DNA of 64,000 nucleotides, from the NCBI GenBank assembly GCA_030068145.1, contig JAPJBO010000294.1, forward strand, positions 62,001-126,000. Reading direction: 5' to 3'. Made by a program: the position numbers and the translations under genes. Position 1 is the first letter of the stretch, and each line of letters begins with the position of its first letter. The stretch comes from Diplonema papillatum. Lineage: Eukaryota > Euglenozoa > Diplonemea > Diplonemida > Diplonemidae. Shown here piece after piece: positions 51,475-64,000 of the stretch. A model generated the notes under the pieces. That model worked only from the letters and a program-made list of their open reading frames with translations, was not told where the DNA came from and searched no databases.

Positions 51475-51734
51475 TTAACCCCTTACCGACCGGGCACCCC
51501 CGACTTTTTCCGGGGTTTGGGTCTGAATCCTGGTCATGTCAGGTCGGCGCCGTGTCGACTGCTCGAGGGGGGTGCGGGATTTCCGAGGTTCAAGGGCGGG
51601 AATAAAGAGATACGCCACATATCTTTTCATTCCCGCCCTTGAAAGCTGTTTTCGACACACCTATCCCAACTTTCCGGCATGTCTAAGAAATGGGCTATTT
51701 AACGACCCCTCTGGAGGTCGCTGGTCGGGGTTAA
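51475..51734. mobile_element. Possible piggyBac-like MITE
   Basis: Bounded by TTAA at 51475 and 51731. The ends read TTAACCCCTTACCGACC and, inverted, TTAACCCCGACCAGCGACC, which are similar but not identical. An internal perfect 15-bp inverted repeat TTCAAGGGCGGGAAT lies at 51589-51603 / 51629-51643. TTAA sites with CCC-starting inverted ends are typical of piggyBac; 260 bp can hold no transposase. Confidence 0.45.
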
Positions 51735-52038
51735 GGGTCCGGTGAGGTAGACTCCGGGTTGACCACTGAGAGGTTTTGCTCGTAACCATGTTTCTTAAAC
51801 TCAGCTTGGTGCACGTGGTTGGTGGAGGCGAGCCCAGCAACGCAGGGCCGTAAGATACCTAGCTCCTGCAGGTGGGTGTCCCTGATCACCCGGCCCGTGG
51901 CACGTTAATCCAGATACGGCCCTCCCGAAGTCCTGATCGTGGCCAGAAAGTTCCTGTGGAAGTGGCTCCGTTTCCGTTGCATGGTGTGGGGAAGGAGCAG
52001 TGGAAACGCCAACGGTTTCGGGTTTCGGGGAGGAATGA

Positions 52039-52234
52039 ATCAGTTAAAAAACTCAGGGCCCCCGCCCTGACTGTACCGTGACTCGCTAGGCAGCACTGAC
52101 TTGTCTTCTTTTTACGGATGGAAGGGACGTGGGGCGGGGGGTGGGCGGCTGAGATGGCAAGCAACCCGCAATGTTTCCCGTTTCCCATTTCCGTTTCCAT
52201 ACGTTTCAAGGAAACGGTGGAAGACGGCTGACGG
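52039..52234. repeat. Dispersed repeat C (right part), copy in direct orientation
   Basis: GTTAAAAAACTCAGGGCCCC to GGTGGAAGACGGCTGA, nearly identical to 53850-54037. The two are 1.81 kb apart. Confidence 0.9.
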
Positions 52235-52319
52235 AGGAGGAGACCCCCAGGAATTGGCACCGGTGCCTGGTCAGGCGCGCTACTTGGCACGGCCCGACCG
52301 CGCTTATTTTTCCTTTTCC

Positions 52320-52402
52320 GCCAACGACAGCAAGTGCCATGCTAGCCCATCTGAAGGTGGCTTCTTCCGGCAGGTTTTCTCTACCGGCGGAAGTTGTTTG
52401 TT
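52320..52402. repeat. Dispersed repeat A (right half)
   Basis: CGACAGCAAGTGCCATGCTA to CTACCGGCGGAAGTTGTTTG. Confidence 0.8.
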
Positions 52403-52709
52403 CTTAGACTGCTTATGTTATTGCTTTTTTGAGATTGTGGTTGTGGCTGGTGGGCCGGGTCCTTTCTTGCCCTGCCACATTGTGGTGGTAGGCCAAAACA
52501 GCGCCAGCGGGTTCAGCTACCAAAGTACAACCTGCTCAATTCCATGGGCAGAACTTGTCAACAAATCTGGATAAATACGTTTTAGGCCTAAGTATGGTCC
52601 CCAAAGCATTTTCCAACCGTGCTGCCCCCAGGGATTTTGTGCTTAGTTTGTACTCGGCATTCTTTGAAGTTCGCTTGAGGATCCTTTCTGTGGGAGCATC
52701 AACAATTTG

Positions 52710-52880
52710 TTTGTGCGATTCGGCCTGTACGCGTTCAGGTTAAACCGCTGCCAACGTTCCTTTAGCTGTGACAAGTATGCTCGCGAAGGCGGTAGTTACT
52801 GGTTATCGCAAAAAAGCACTCCATGTGGAATCCGAACCCCGGACCCGGAGACCGTGGGTGCATTCATCGTCCAGTCCTCA
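52710..52880. repeat. Dispersed repeat B copy 3 with tRNA-like edge
   Basis: GTTAAACCGCTGCCAACGTT matches 26047. At 52829-52842 the minus strand reads GGGGTTCGGATTCC, a B-box-like motif followed by a T run (GTGCTTTTTTGCG), as in tRNA-derived repeats; no A box is clear. Confidence 0.6.
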
Positions 52881-52884
52881 AAGC

Positions 52885-53585
52885 ATTTCCTGTCTAGACG
52901 GCTACAGCTGTGAACACAGCTGAAAGCTGACCGCATAGTGATGCAGTCGAGGGCCTAAACATCACATGATGCCGCTTCTTGCACTCCAGCACTTATGCTG
53001 TTGTAATCACGCGATACTCGGATACCACTGACGAGGTCCGCTGGATGCGACGGCTGAGTTGGGGCGTTGACTGGTCTGAAACTCGGTGAAGTACAAGATA
53101 GTCATGACTTAGAAACCTGTTGAAGAATCCGACAATGCCTGACCTCTCACGAAGACCGTTGGAAGCGCCTGGGAACCTATGTAAACAAGTTTCCCCAGCG
53201 CGCAAAGCACAACAAGGTCGCCCTGCCTTCTCTTGTTCTTTTTTGAGTAATGCGCCTCAGGGACCAGTCAGTCCCTGTCGGAAAATTGTTTTTCCTCAAC
53301 TTTTGTCAGGGAAATGCACACAGCGAATTTGGAGCAAACTTTTGGAAACGTTCAACTTTTGGCTATTTTTCCAGATTCTTTTTTTGCTTTGGCCTGGCCG
53401 ACCAGGCGACAAACACTTGATGGGGCGGGTGGGGAAGTGGGGGGAGGTGGGGGCGAAAAAGAAAAAAAGCAGATGTGATTGCAGCGTTTCCGTTTCGAAC
53501 GCATGCTGGAGGCTGCCCTCCAACCGGCTCGGAGCTCGGGAAGCGGGAAAGGGCGGTATCCTCGTTAGAGGCTTGTGAGATGGAA
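52885..53585. other. No gene recognised
   Basis: ORFs of up to 152 codons (plus 53120-53578) have no domain; low-complexity G/A stretches occur near 53430-53470. Confidence 0.45.
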
Positions 53586-53589
53586 GGGA

Positions 53590-54043
53590 CGGGGGGTGGG
53601 GGGATTGCAAGAACGTGCTTGGAATGGATACGTGCTCAACACCGCATTGGTCTCGTCTTCGCCGTGTTTCGTTCCTTTAAGCCACGGATGCACAAGGTGG
53701 ATCAGCGCGGGGGACCTTCTGCAGACAGGACAGCAGTGTGAGTTTGGTTTGTCAGGCGGCTGTTCGTAGCTCGGCACACCCAGGACCACCCGTGCTACCA
53801 GAGCACGGGCGAATCCGTCACGGGGAGGAGGCCCCTACAACCGTGTCTGAGCAAGCAGTTAAAAAACTCAGGGCCCCCGCCCTGACTGTACCGTGACTCG
53901 CTAGGCAGCACGACTTGTCTTTTTTTTACGGATGGAAGGGACGTGGGGTGGGGGGTGGGCGGCTGAGATGGCGAGCAACCGCAACGTGTCCCGTTTCCCA
54001 TTTCCGGTTCCATACTTTTCAAGGAAATGGTGGAAGACGGCTG
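53590..54043. repeat. Dispersed repeat C, longest copy
   Basis: Contains both the left part (as at 12150-12362) and the right part (as at 52039-52234), so it shows the family's full order. The inverse at 27262-27440 spans the junction. Confidence 0.85.
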
Positions 54044-54417
54044 ATCTCCCCTAGCTGCTTTATGCAAACTGCATTTGCGTGCAAACAACTCCTTTCTTCG
54101 ATTCCCGCCATTTGGGCGCGAGGAAACTCCCTTCTGTATACCGAACTGTCTCACGGTCTCACGGTTGTCAGACGTGCAATTTCGCGCACACTTTCAAGAA
54201 AGAACCCCTTCAAGCTGTTTCCTCAGCAAGGGAAATGGCTGCAGGGTGCGCCTGGGAGTGGGAGACGTTTTCGTTTCCGTGTTTTAGAGTGCAAGTTTTT
54301 GCAAGAAAAAAACGGATGGAAACGTGTTCACTTGCCATAACAGCCCCAGGAAGCAAGGGTGAGGGTGGACAGGGTCTCTGTTTAGCGGTTCCGGGTCTCT
54401 TACGCGTCTTCATACGC

Positions 54418-54592
<175 letters not shown>

Positions 54593-54599
54593 AGAGCGG

Positions 54600-55230
54600 A
54601 GCAAACAGCGGAAGCTGGTGTACGCAAAATTTCCAATCCCCCTGAGTATCAGCCTTCGTATAGGGGATGAACATAGTGAGCAGGAATACCCACAGACTTT
54701 TTCCCTTGGCCCAAGGGGCGGCGGTTGGTTCCTTCAAAGTAGGGTCCCCACCCCCCGCTCTAAACCCAGATTTACCTGGGGGTTTTGTGATTCCAAAACT
54801 GAGGTCTTGCGGCTGCAGGTCGGCTTGTCGTAGCGCTGAAACGGGTACTCGAACCTGGGGACGGTGCGTATTAAAATTTAGGACTTTTTCGATTGTTTCG
54901 TGCTCTAAACTGTTTCGCTGTTTTTCTTTTTCCACATGCAACCGTTGTTCGGGAATTGTTCTTCAGAAAGTTTCGCGCATCCAACGCGTCAATTTTCGTT
55001 TCGCTTAGATCCGCATTTGGATGGAAGCGAACCAAAAATTTGTCCGTTGGATACAAGCAGTTTTTCCCCAACAACAAAAGAAGGGGGGGGGAATTTTTGG
55101 TTCGAACCACATTTGAACATAGGCGAAACAAAAATTTGTCTGCTGGATACAATAGTTTTGAGAGGTATAGTTCGCTTGAGAATTTTTTTGTCCAACGGCA
55201 CACGACAACAAAAGAAGGGGAGAGGGGCCC
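54600..55230. repeat. Intergenic with a ~100-bp partial duplication
   Basis: ACCAAAAATTTGTCCGTTGG ATACAAG near 55030 recurs as ACAAAAATTTGTCTGCTGG ATACAATAG near 55129, each followed some way on by AACAAAAGAAGGGG. This lies just 3' of the kinase gene. Confidence 0.6.
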
Positions 55231-55232
55231 CT

Positions 55233-56591
55233 TCAGCGAGCCGCCGACGGGTCGAGCAGGCGCACCGCGTGCTCCGTCAGCTTCGTGTTCGACCCGGCGC
55301 GCGCCGCGCAGAACGAGGCGTGGCGCCCGCGGTTCTCGGCGGCGAACTGCTCCGCGAACGGCCGCGGCCCCCCGTCGGCGGCGGCGGGCTTACTTTGGGC
55401 CGGTTTCGACGGCGTTTCGGCGCCGCCGTCGGCGGCGAGGAACGGGTGCCGCAGCGCCTGGCGGGCGGTGACGCGCCGCGCGGGCTCCGCGCACAGCATC
55501 CCGCGGAGCAGGTCCTGCAGCTGCTGGTCAGCCTCGTCGTCGTACTGCTGGAACAGGTACGCAAACGCCGGCGACGGTGCCGGCTCCGGAGGCGTCGCCG
55601 TGCGAGGGGTCTCGGGCGCCGCCGACGCCGAGAAAGTCGGCGAAACCGACACCCGGGCGGCTTGGTACGCCTGTTCGTCCGCAGCGTTTCCGGCTTCGTC
55701 CGCTTCCGACGACGACGAAGGAGGGTACGAGCCCCCGCCGGTCTGCGCGGCCCCTCCCGCCAGGTGCTGCTCGCCGGCCGCGATCAGCGCGAGCATCTCG
55801 CGCCCGCAGGCGTCTGGCGCGAGGCCCGGGTCGACGGGGTACAGCGGCGCACCGCTGCACACGATCTCGCCAGCCACGCAACCCAGCGACCAGATGTCCG
55901 CCGCCGGGTGCAGGGCGTGCGGGTCCCCCACGAGAACCTCCGGGCTCCGGTACCACAGCGTGCCGACTTGCCACGCGCCGTCCTCGGGCAAAGCGGCGTG
56001 CGCAGCCTCGGTGCAGTGGTTGAAGTCGACGAGCTTGAAGCTCCAGAGGTTGGTGCCCTGACTGGTCCTCTTCGAGAGGATGTTCTCCGGCTTCACATCG
56101 CCATGCACCATCCCAAGGGCGTGCACGGAGGCCAGCGCTGAGAGCATCTCGCGGAGGACAGTGCGGGCGAGCGACACTCTCTCACGCCGGACACTTTTTT
56201 TGCAAACCCGGTCGACCAAGACCCAGAGCGACGGTCCCATCCGCTCGAAGACGAGTGCGACGTGGGGCACGGGCTCGCCGGGTATCAAAAAGTACCCGTG
56301 GCATGATACAATAGCCGGGGCCCGCTCCCGCGAGGCGTGGATTGCCTGCAGCACGCGCGCCTCGCCCCGCGTGGCCGCGGCGCAGCAGCGCGCGCTCGCC
56401 GCGTAAACCTTCAGCGCGACGGGGCGGCTGCCGCCGCCGCCGTCGGCGGCCCGCTGCACGCCCGTCCACACCTGGCTGCTGTGCCCGGAGCCCACCCGCG
56501 CTTCGACGCTGAACACGCCCCACGGCGTCGGCAGCTCGTCCCCGGGGTGCAGCTGCAAGTGCAACGACGACGGACACGTCACCACGCGCAT
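55233..56591 (-). CDS. Protein kinase with DFN in place of DFG and a C-lobe insertion
   Basis: The start at 56591 (MRVVTCPSS) is preferred over the Met at 56669 because the extra residues are low-complexity. Numbered from 56669: Gly loop 59-67 (VGSGHSSQVW), ATP-anchoring K87 in VALKVYA, catalytic loop 189-196 (HGDVKPEN; HGD instead of HRD), metal-binding motif at 215-217 reading DFN instead of DFG, and TLWYRSPEVL at 238-247, which is the APE region of CMGC-type kinases. The DIWSLGCVAGEI helix F block follows. About residues 285-380 are an insertion rich in Ser/Ala/Pro, then LRGMLCAEPARRVTARQAL and HPF close the C-lobe. D191, K193 and N196 are intact, so activity is possible, but the missing glycine of DFG may alter regulation. 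The CMGC (SRPK/DYRK-like) placement is inference. No intron is seen. Confidence 0.88.
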   Translation of the reverse strand: MRVVTCPSSLHLQLHPGDELPTPWGVFSVEARVGSGHSSQVWTGVQRAADGGGGSRPVALKVYAASARCCAAATRGEARVLQAIHASRERAPAIVSCHGYFLIPGEPVPHVALVFERMGPSLWVLVDRVCKKSVRRERVSLARTVLREMLSALASVHALGMVHGDVKPENILSKRTSQGTNLWSFKLVDFNHCTEAAHAALPEDGAWQVGTLWYRSPEVLVGDPHALHPAADIWSLGCVAGEIVCSGAPLYPVDPGLAPDACGREMLALIAAGEQHLAGGAAQTGGGSYPPSSSSEADEAGNAADEQAYQAARVSVSPTFSASAAPETPRTATPPEPAPSPAFAYLFQQYDDEADQQLQDLLRGMLCAEPARRVTARQALRHPFLAADGGAETPSKPAQSKPAAADGGPRPFAEQFAAENRGRHASFCAARAGSNTKLTEHAVRLLDPSAAR

Positions 56592-56699
56592 CGTTCCTCC
56601 TCTTTTTTTTCGCGGCGGAAGAAGTCGGCGGGGGGGCTTGCAAGGCGTGCTTCTTCCGGCCCAGTGCACGAGTTCCTGCTTATTTTAAGCCCCTCTTTT

Positions 56700-58220
56700 T
56701 TTTTGCTTTCTTTTTTGTTGTTCGTGTGTGCCTCCGGTGATTTAGTCGGTTTGACCTGTGACTTTGTCTTGTTCTTTTAGAGTGAAGTCTTTCGTGTTTC
56801 GACGATGAACACGTCAGTCCGTTGTCTTCCGACCTTTTCTTTTTGTTGTGCGGCCGCTTTTTTGTGCGTTTCCGGCGGAAACTCGCTCTTTTTTTTTGAG
56901 TTTGGCCTTTTTTTTTTTTTTTTCTGCTTTGTTGGTGTTGTGTTCCCCCCTGTACTGAAAAAGGACGAGATCGGCGGCTTGCTGTAGACACGCCTGCTAG
57001 CAGCTCTGCCTTTGTGCTGGCTGGGGGTTTCCTTCGCTTTCTTGCTTTTTTGGCTTTTTTCCCCCCCTTTTGATGAAGAAAAAGACAAGGAAAAAAGCGC
57101 TGGCTGAACGTTGGAGAGGAGGGGAGACGGAAGAAAGAAAAGAGTCTCGCAGACGGAAACGAAGAACAACCTGCAAAAGAAGATGAGTCTGGTTGGTAGC
57201 TGAGGTGCAGGCGTGCGTGTCTGAAAAATTCCAGTTAATCACCTTGGTCGTTAGGGCTAAATAAAGCTGTGAGACAGTCGTGGGTTGGTTGTGTCCTACC
57301 GCCAGCAGGGCCAGCACCCACGGTAATTCCACGCATCAATGGTGCCAGAAAGCTGTGTCGTATATTTGGGTAGGTGACTGTCTGTCTTCTTGGTACGTAT
57401 GATCGTCTCTTTTCGTGTACGTTTGGTGCTGCGTATGGTTTGCACACGTAGAGTATCCTGTAACTACATCGCATTGCAATCCGGGTGGTTTTGTCGTTGC
57501 CAAGTTTGGCGCACATGTTCTGTTGTTGGACGTGTTTGGTGTGCAAGGAAACGGTCCGCTTCCTTGAGACTCTCTACCTTCACGCGACAGCAAGCTACGG
57601 GCGCAGAGAAGTGGAAGGAACATCGCTTTTTTCGGCCCGCCTGCGTTCAACTATCTATTTCTTTATTTCAGTTCCTTTTTCTGTTTTCCGGTTTTTTCTT
57701 TCAGGAGAGGGGCTACCTGCCTCGAGCGTGCTTGGAAAAGACTTGCTCAGCAGACAGGCGAGATGACTAGGGAGATGAACTTGAGAACGCGGGGACAGTC
57801 ACAGAGAAACTGTCCAGATAGTGTTGCGTCGTGACGTCTTCAGCGTCGGAGCACTCAGACGGGGTCCTCGTTTCTCCAAGAGAAGGCAGTGCATTCGACA
57901 TTCCCTTGCGCTGCTGCGTTGAAGTGCTGTTACTTCGCCCCTTTTCTTGGCTGTTCACAGACGTTCGCAGTGGTTGCATGTCAGACTCAAGCAGAAGAGG
58001 CTTACGCGAAACTTGTTGATTGCACGAGTCGCTCAGATTGAGAATGCTGAGCTAATCGTTTCCATAATGTGAAACCTGCTACATTAAGCTTTGGACAGGA
58101 CGCCAGTCACATCTGCCAATGTCGACGAGGGTCGTTGTCGGAGAAGAAGTCGCTGAACTAGCTTGTGTTTCGCTAGTTACGTTTACGGTAGTTGCTGGTT
58201 TACGGGCAACGAGCGAGGCG
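56700..58220. other. Kinase upstream region; no gene recognised
   Basis: T- and A-rich tracts (56694-56705, 56888-56931). 57493-57560 (TGCCAAGTTTGGCGCACATG to GGAAACGG) resembles the repeated upstream block of the coiled-coil gene at 62157-62260 and 62800-62880. ORFs lack domains. Confidence 0.5.
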
Positions 58221-58224
58221 AGAG

Positions 58225-58980
<756 letters not shown>

Positions 58981-59039
58981 ATTGGTCTGCGTCTCCAGCA
59001 GTGAGACCCCACGAGTGCTGTGAACACGGGCTCGAAAGC

Positions 59040-62033
<2,994 letters not shown>

Positions 62034-62044
62034 CTTCGCCCCAC

Positions 62045-62260
62045 CTTCCTTTCCCCGTTCCTTCCCGAAACGGTGCCTGCTTTTAGAGTTAAGGTTCGCT
62101 TCAGTCTTTTGCCAATGGTTTGGCGCACCTTCTATCTTTGGTACGATCTGTCTTCTCATGATAACTGTCTTTTTTGTAGTTGCAAACTTGGTGCACGTGT
62201 TTTGCGGTTAGACTAGTTGGTGATGTAAGAAAACGGTTGTTCATGCTGTTCATATGTCTT
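62045..62260 (-). promoter_or_regulatory. Upstream region of the coiled-coil gene, locally duplicated
   Basis: 62053-62180 (CGTTCCTTCCCGAAACGGTG to ATAACTGTCTTTTTTG) is repeated at 62720-62818. The block TGCAAACTTGGTGCACGTGT recurs as TTGGAAGTTTGGCGCCCGTG in the neighbouring duplications. Promoter function is inferred from position only. Confidence 0.45.
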
Positions 62261-62267
62261 GAGTGGC

Positions 62268-62440
62268 CTCTGAAGAGGAGGTATGTTCTCTTAGTTGGAG
62301 GCGCTCGAAAGAAGGAACTTCATCAGGTGGTCCCCGCCCAGCTCGGCGCCGTCGTGTCCTGCGTCGAGTCTGGCTCGCCCGGAAGTCCGGCTTCTCCACG
62401 AACGTCAGCGGGTCCGCCCAGATCCTCTTCTTCTTGTACG
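62268..62440 (-). pseudogene. Duplicated N-terminal part of the coiled-coil gene
   Basis: On the minus strand it repeats RADPLTFVEKPDFRASQT (here WADPLTFVEKPDFRASQT) and, out of frame, the DDHLMKFLL region. About 70 bp between them, present in the gene (61840-61905), are missing. It lies between the gene and the duplicated upstream blocks. Confidence 0.8.
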
Positions 62441-62455
62441 TTGTCTTCTTGTACA

Positions 62456-63053
62456 GCACAACTGTCTTTTTGACGTTGGAAGTTTGGGCGCCCGTGTTTT
62501 GTTGTTCGACAAGTTTCTGCTGTCAAAAACGGTGTTCGAATGCTTTGGAGTGGCTTCAAAAGCAGGGTGTAGAAAGTACACACAGGGTCTGAAGCCTCTT
62601 CAGAAACACTCTGTACAACGTCTTCAGCAAGCATGCACTGTGTTCTGCAAGACAATGTAAGTAGCATGCAGTGTCTCTTCAACAGTCGATGTACTGTGCA
62701 AGTCGCCCTCCCACCTTCCTTGCCCGTTCCTTCCCGAAACGGTGCCTGCTTTTGTCATTGGTTTGGCGCACGTTGTATCTTCGGTACGATGTCTTCTTGT
62801 AGCATGACTGTCTTTTGACGTTGGAAGTTTGGCGCCCGTGTTTTGCTGCCAGACAAGTTTCTGCTGTCAGAAAACGGTGCTCGAATGCCTTGGACTGGCT
62901 TCGAAGCAGAGTGTAGAAAGTAGGTAGTCCGCCAGGGTCTGAAGCCTCTTTTTCAGAAAGCACATGACACCCTGTGCAGCGTCTTCAGTAAGCATGCACT
63001 GTGCTCTGCAAGACACATGCAGTGTCTCTTCAACAGTCGACTGTGCAAGTCTT
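62456..63053. repeat. Two ~250-bp direct repeats upstream of the coiled-coil gene
   Basis: 62456-62705 and 62800-63053 share CTGTCTTTTTGACGTTGGAA-type starts, GAGTGTAGAAAGTA and CAGTGTCTCTTCAACAGTCG. The spacer 62712-62818 repeats the gene's own upstream region, so one larger unit has been duplicated. Confidence 0.85.
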
Positions 63054-63316
63054 TTCAGCAAGCATCTACCGTGCAACGTCTAACAACCAGAGGTCTCGTT
63101 ATCGAGCATATACAGGTGTAAATCTCTCAGCAATAACGAGGAAACAAAAGGGCAGAGCAACAAGACGGTGGAGTGAGGAAAGGTTGCGGAAAAGGAGAAG
63201 AAAGAAACACGGAAAAGAGGAGCTGGAAAAAAAAGGGGAGGAGGACAGCGTGCTCCTGCGGGAAGAACAGTTGCGCTTCGCGCGGCACCCTCCCTGCCCA
63301 GCATGGCGCATGGTTG

Positions 63317-63591
63317 AACGCTTGCGCCCGGCACGAAAACCCGTATTGTACTTGCATTCCGTGCGGGCTACAACACGTTTCCCTCCTTTCGAAACTTTGC
63401 AACTGGCGGCCTCCTCGAGCATTCCCAACAAAGCAGGTGCGTATTCAAAAAGTAACGCTTGCGCCCGGCACGAAAACCCGTATTTTACTTGCATTCCGTG
63501 CGGGCTACAGCACGTTTCCTCCTTTCGACACTTTGCAACTGGCGGCCTCCTCGAGCATTCCCAACAAAGCAGGTGCGTATTCAAAAAGTAA
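63317..63591. repeat. 137-bp tandem duplication
   Basis: AACGCTTGCGCCCGGCACGA at 63317 and 63454; both copies end TGCGTATTCAAAAAGTAA. A few substitutions separate them. Confidence 0.93.
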
Positions 63592-63599
63592 TAGTAGTA

Positions 63600-64000
63600 T
63601 TCGTCGGCCTGCCGGAGAAGCAGCCGGGGACAGTCTTGCTTTGATTTTCTTGTGGTTTCTTTCGTATTCTTCTCATGGGGACCCGCCCCTGACTGTGCAA
63701 TCTTCGGTCGCAAGAAGTTGTGTGTCGTGTAGTGATGAGGAGGTTGACCAGGCCCCCACGCCGCTATGCACAGCATCGAGTTCTGTAAAGTGCAAGTGTC
63801 ATGAAGGCAGGAGCACTACAGCACGGCTACGACACGGGGGATGCAGCCCTGCTTCGGTGTGCACTCGCACTCAGCCATCACAGGGTCCCTTACTCTATAT
63901 TGTGTTTGTGTGCGTGTGTGTGCGAAAGACCTGTTATGTATCTTTACACGGCAGGTTCAACAGGAGATGAACGTATTGCGCGCATTTTCAAATCAATGGC
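63600..64000. other. No gene recognised
   Basis: A short TGTGCG-rich tract at 63900-63925; no domain-bearing ORF or RNA gene. Confidence 0.5.

Overview
The window is nuclear DNA from a unicellular eukaryote. It carries GT-AG introns, large host ORFs that are mostly uninterrupted, a LINE, several classes of DNA transposon, and very heavy satellite and microsatellite load. No rRNA, functional tRNA, CRISPR array, bacterial operon or retrovirus/LTR/Polinton-type element was recognised. All five well-supported host genes (29.0-62.2 kb) lie on the minus strand and four of them look intronless. That layout, together with an AG acceptor just upstream of one start codon and a multi-pass surface protein with a mucin-like tract, fits a euglenozoan (for example diplonemid-like) genome. 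The TPR gene has two ordinary cis-introns, so a strictly trypanosomatid source is unlikely. This taxonomic reading is an inference and an alveolate or other repeat-rich protist is not excluded.

Layout. 1-1.35 kb: a decayed hAT transposase fragment. 1.43-3.53 kb: a 42/43-bp satellite with 468-bp higher-order periodicity. 3.5-12.5 kb: repeats only, namely palindromic MITE-like elements, minisatellites and a composite repeat with a tRNA-like head. 12.5-15.1 kb: a Mutator-like element with long terminal inverted repeats, a 9-bp target duplication and a second element nested in one arm. 17.0-19.7 kb: the 3' part of a LINE with an unusual Cys/His-rich tail, next to a second truncated copy. 21.4-22.3 kb: hairpin and TIR elements enclosing a short recombinase-like ORF. 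22.3-29.0 kb: dispersed repeats and a 41-bp array.

Host genes follow on the minus strand. 29.09-34.0 kb is a secreted/membrane protein with three C-type-lectin-like domains, a TSAPA mucin tract and about seven membrane segments. 35.3-36.8 kb holds two Rab-type GTPase relics around a composite repeat. 37.5-39.8 kb is a three-exon TPR-like protein. 40.75-42.9 kb is an NSUN-type RNA cytosine-C5 methyltransferase that carries the same TSAPA repeat as the lectin gene. 45.1-48.1 kb is a nearly homogeneous 150-bp satellite (20 copies). 48-55 kb is repeats. 55.2-56.6 kb is a protein kinase with a DFN in place of DFG. 59.0-62.0 kb is a coiled-coil protein with an 88-residue Asn run. Partial copies of both ends of that last gene, and of its upstream region, lie on either side of it.

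The genes do not form an obvious pathway. What connects them is genome dynamics: the same short repeats expand in genes and intergenic DNA, gene ends are copied locally, and dispersed repeats recur in both orientations across the window.
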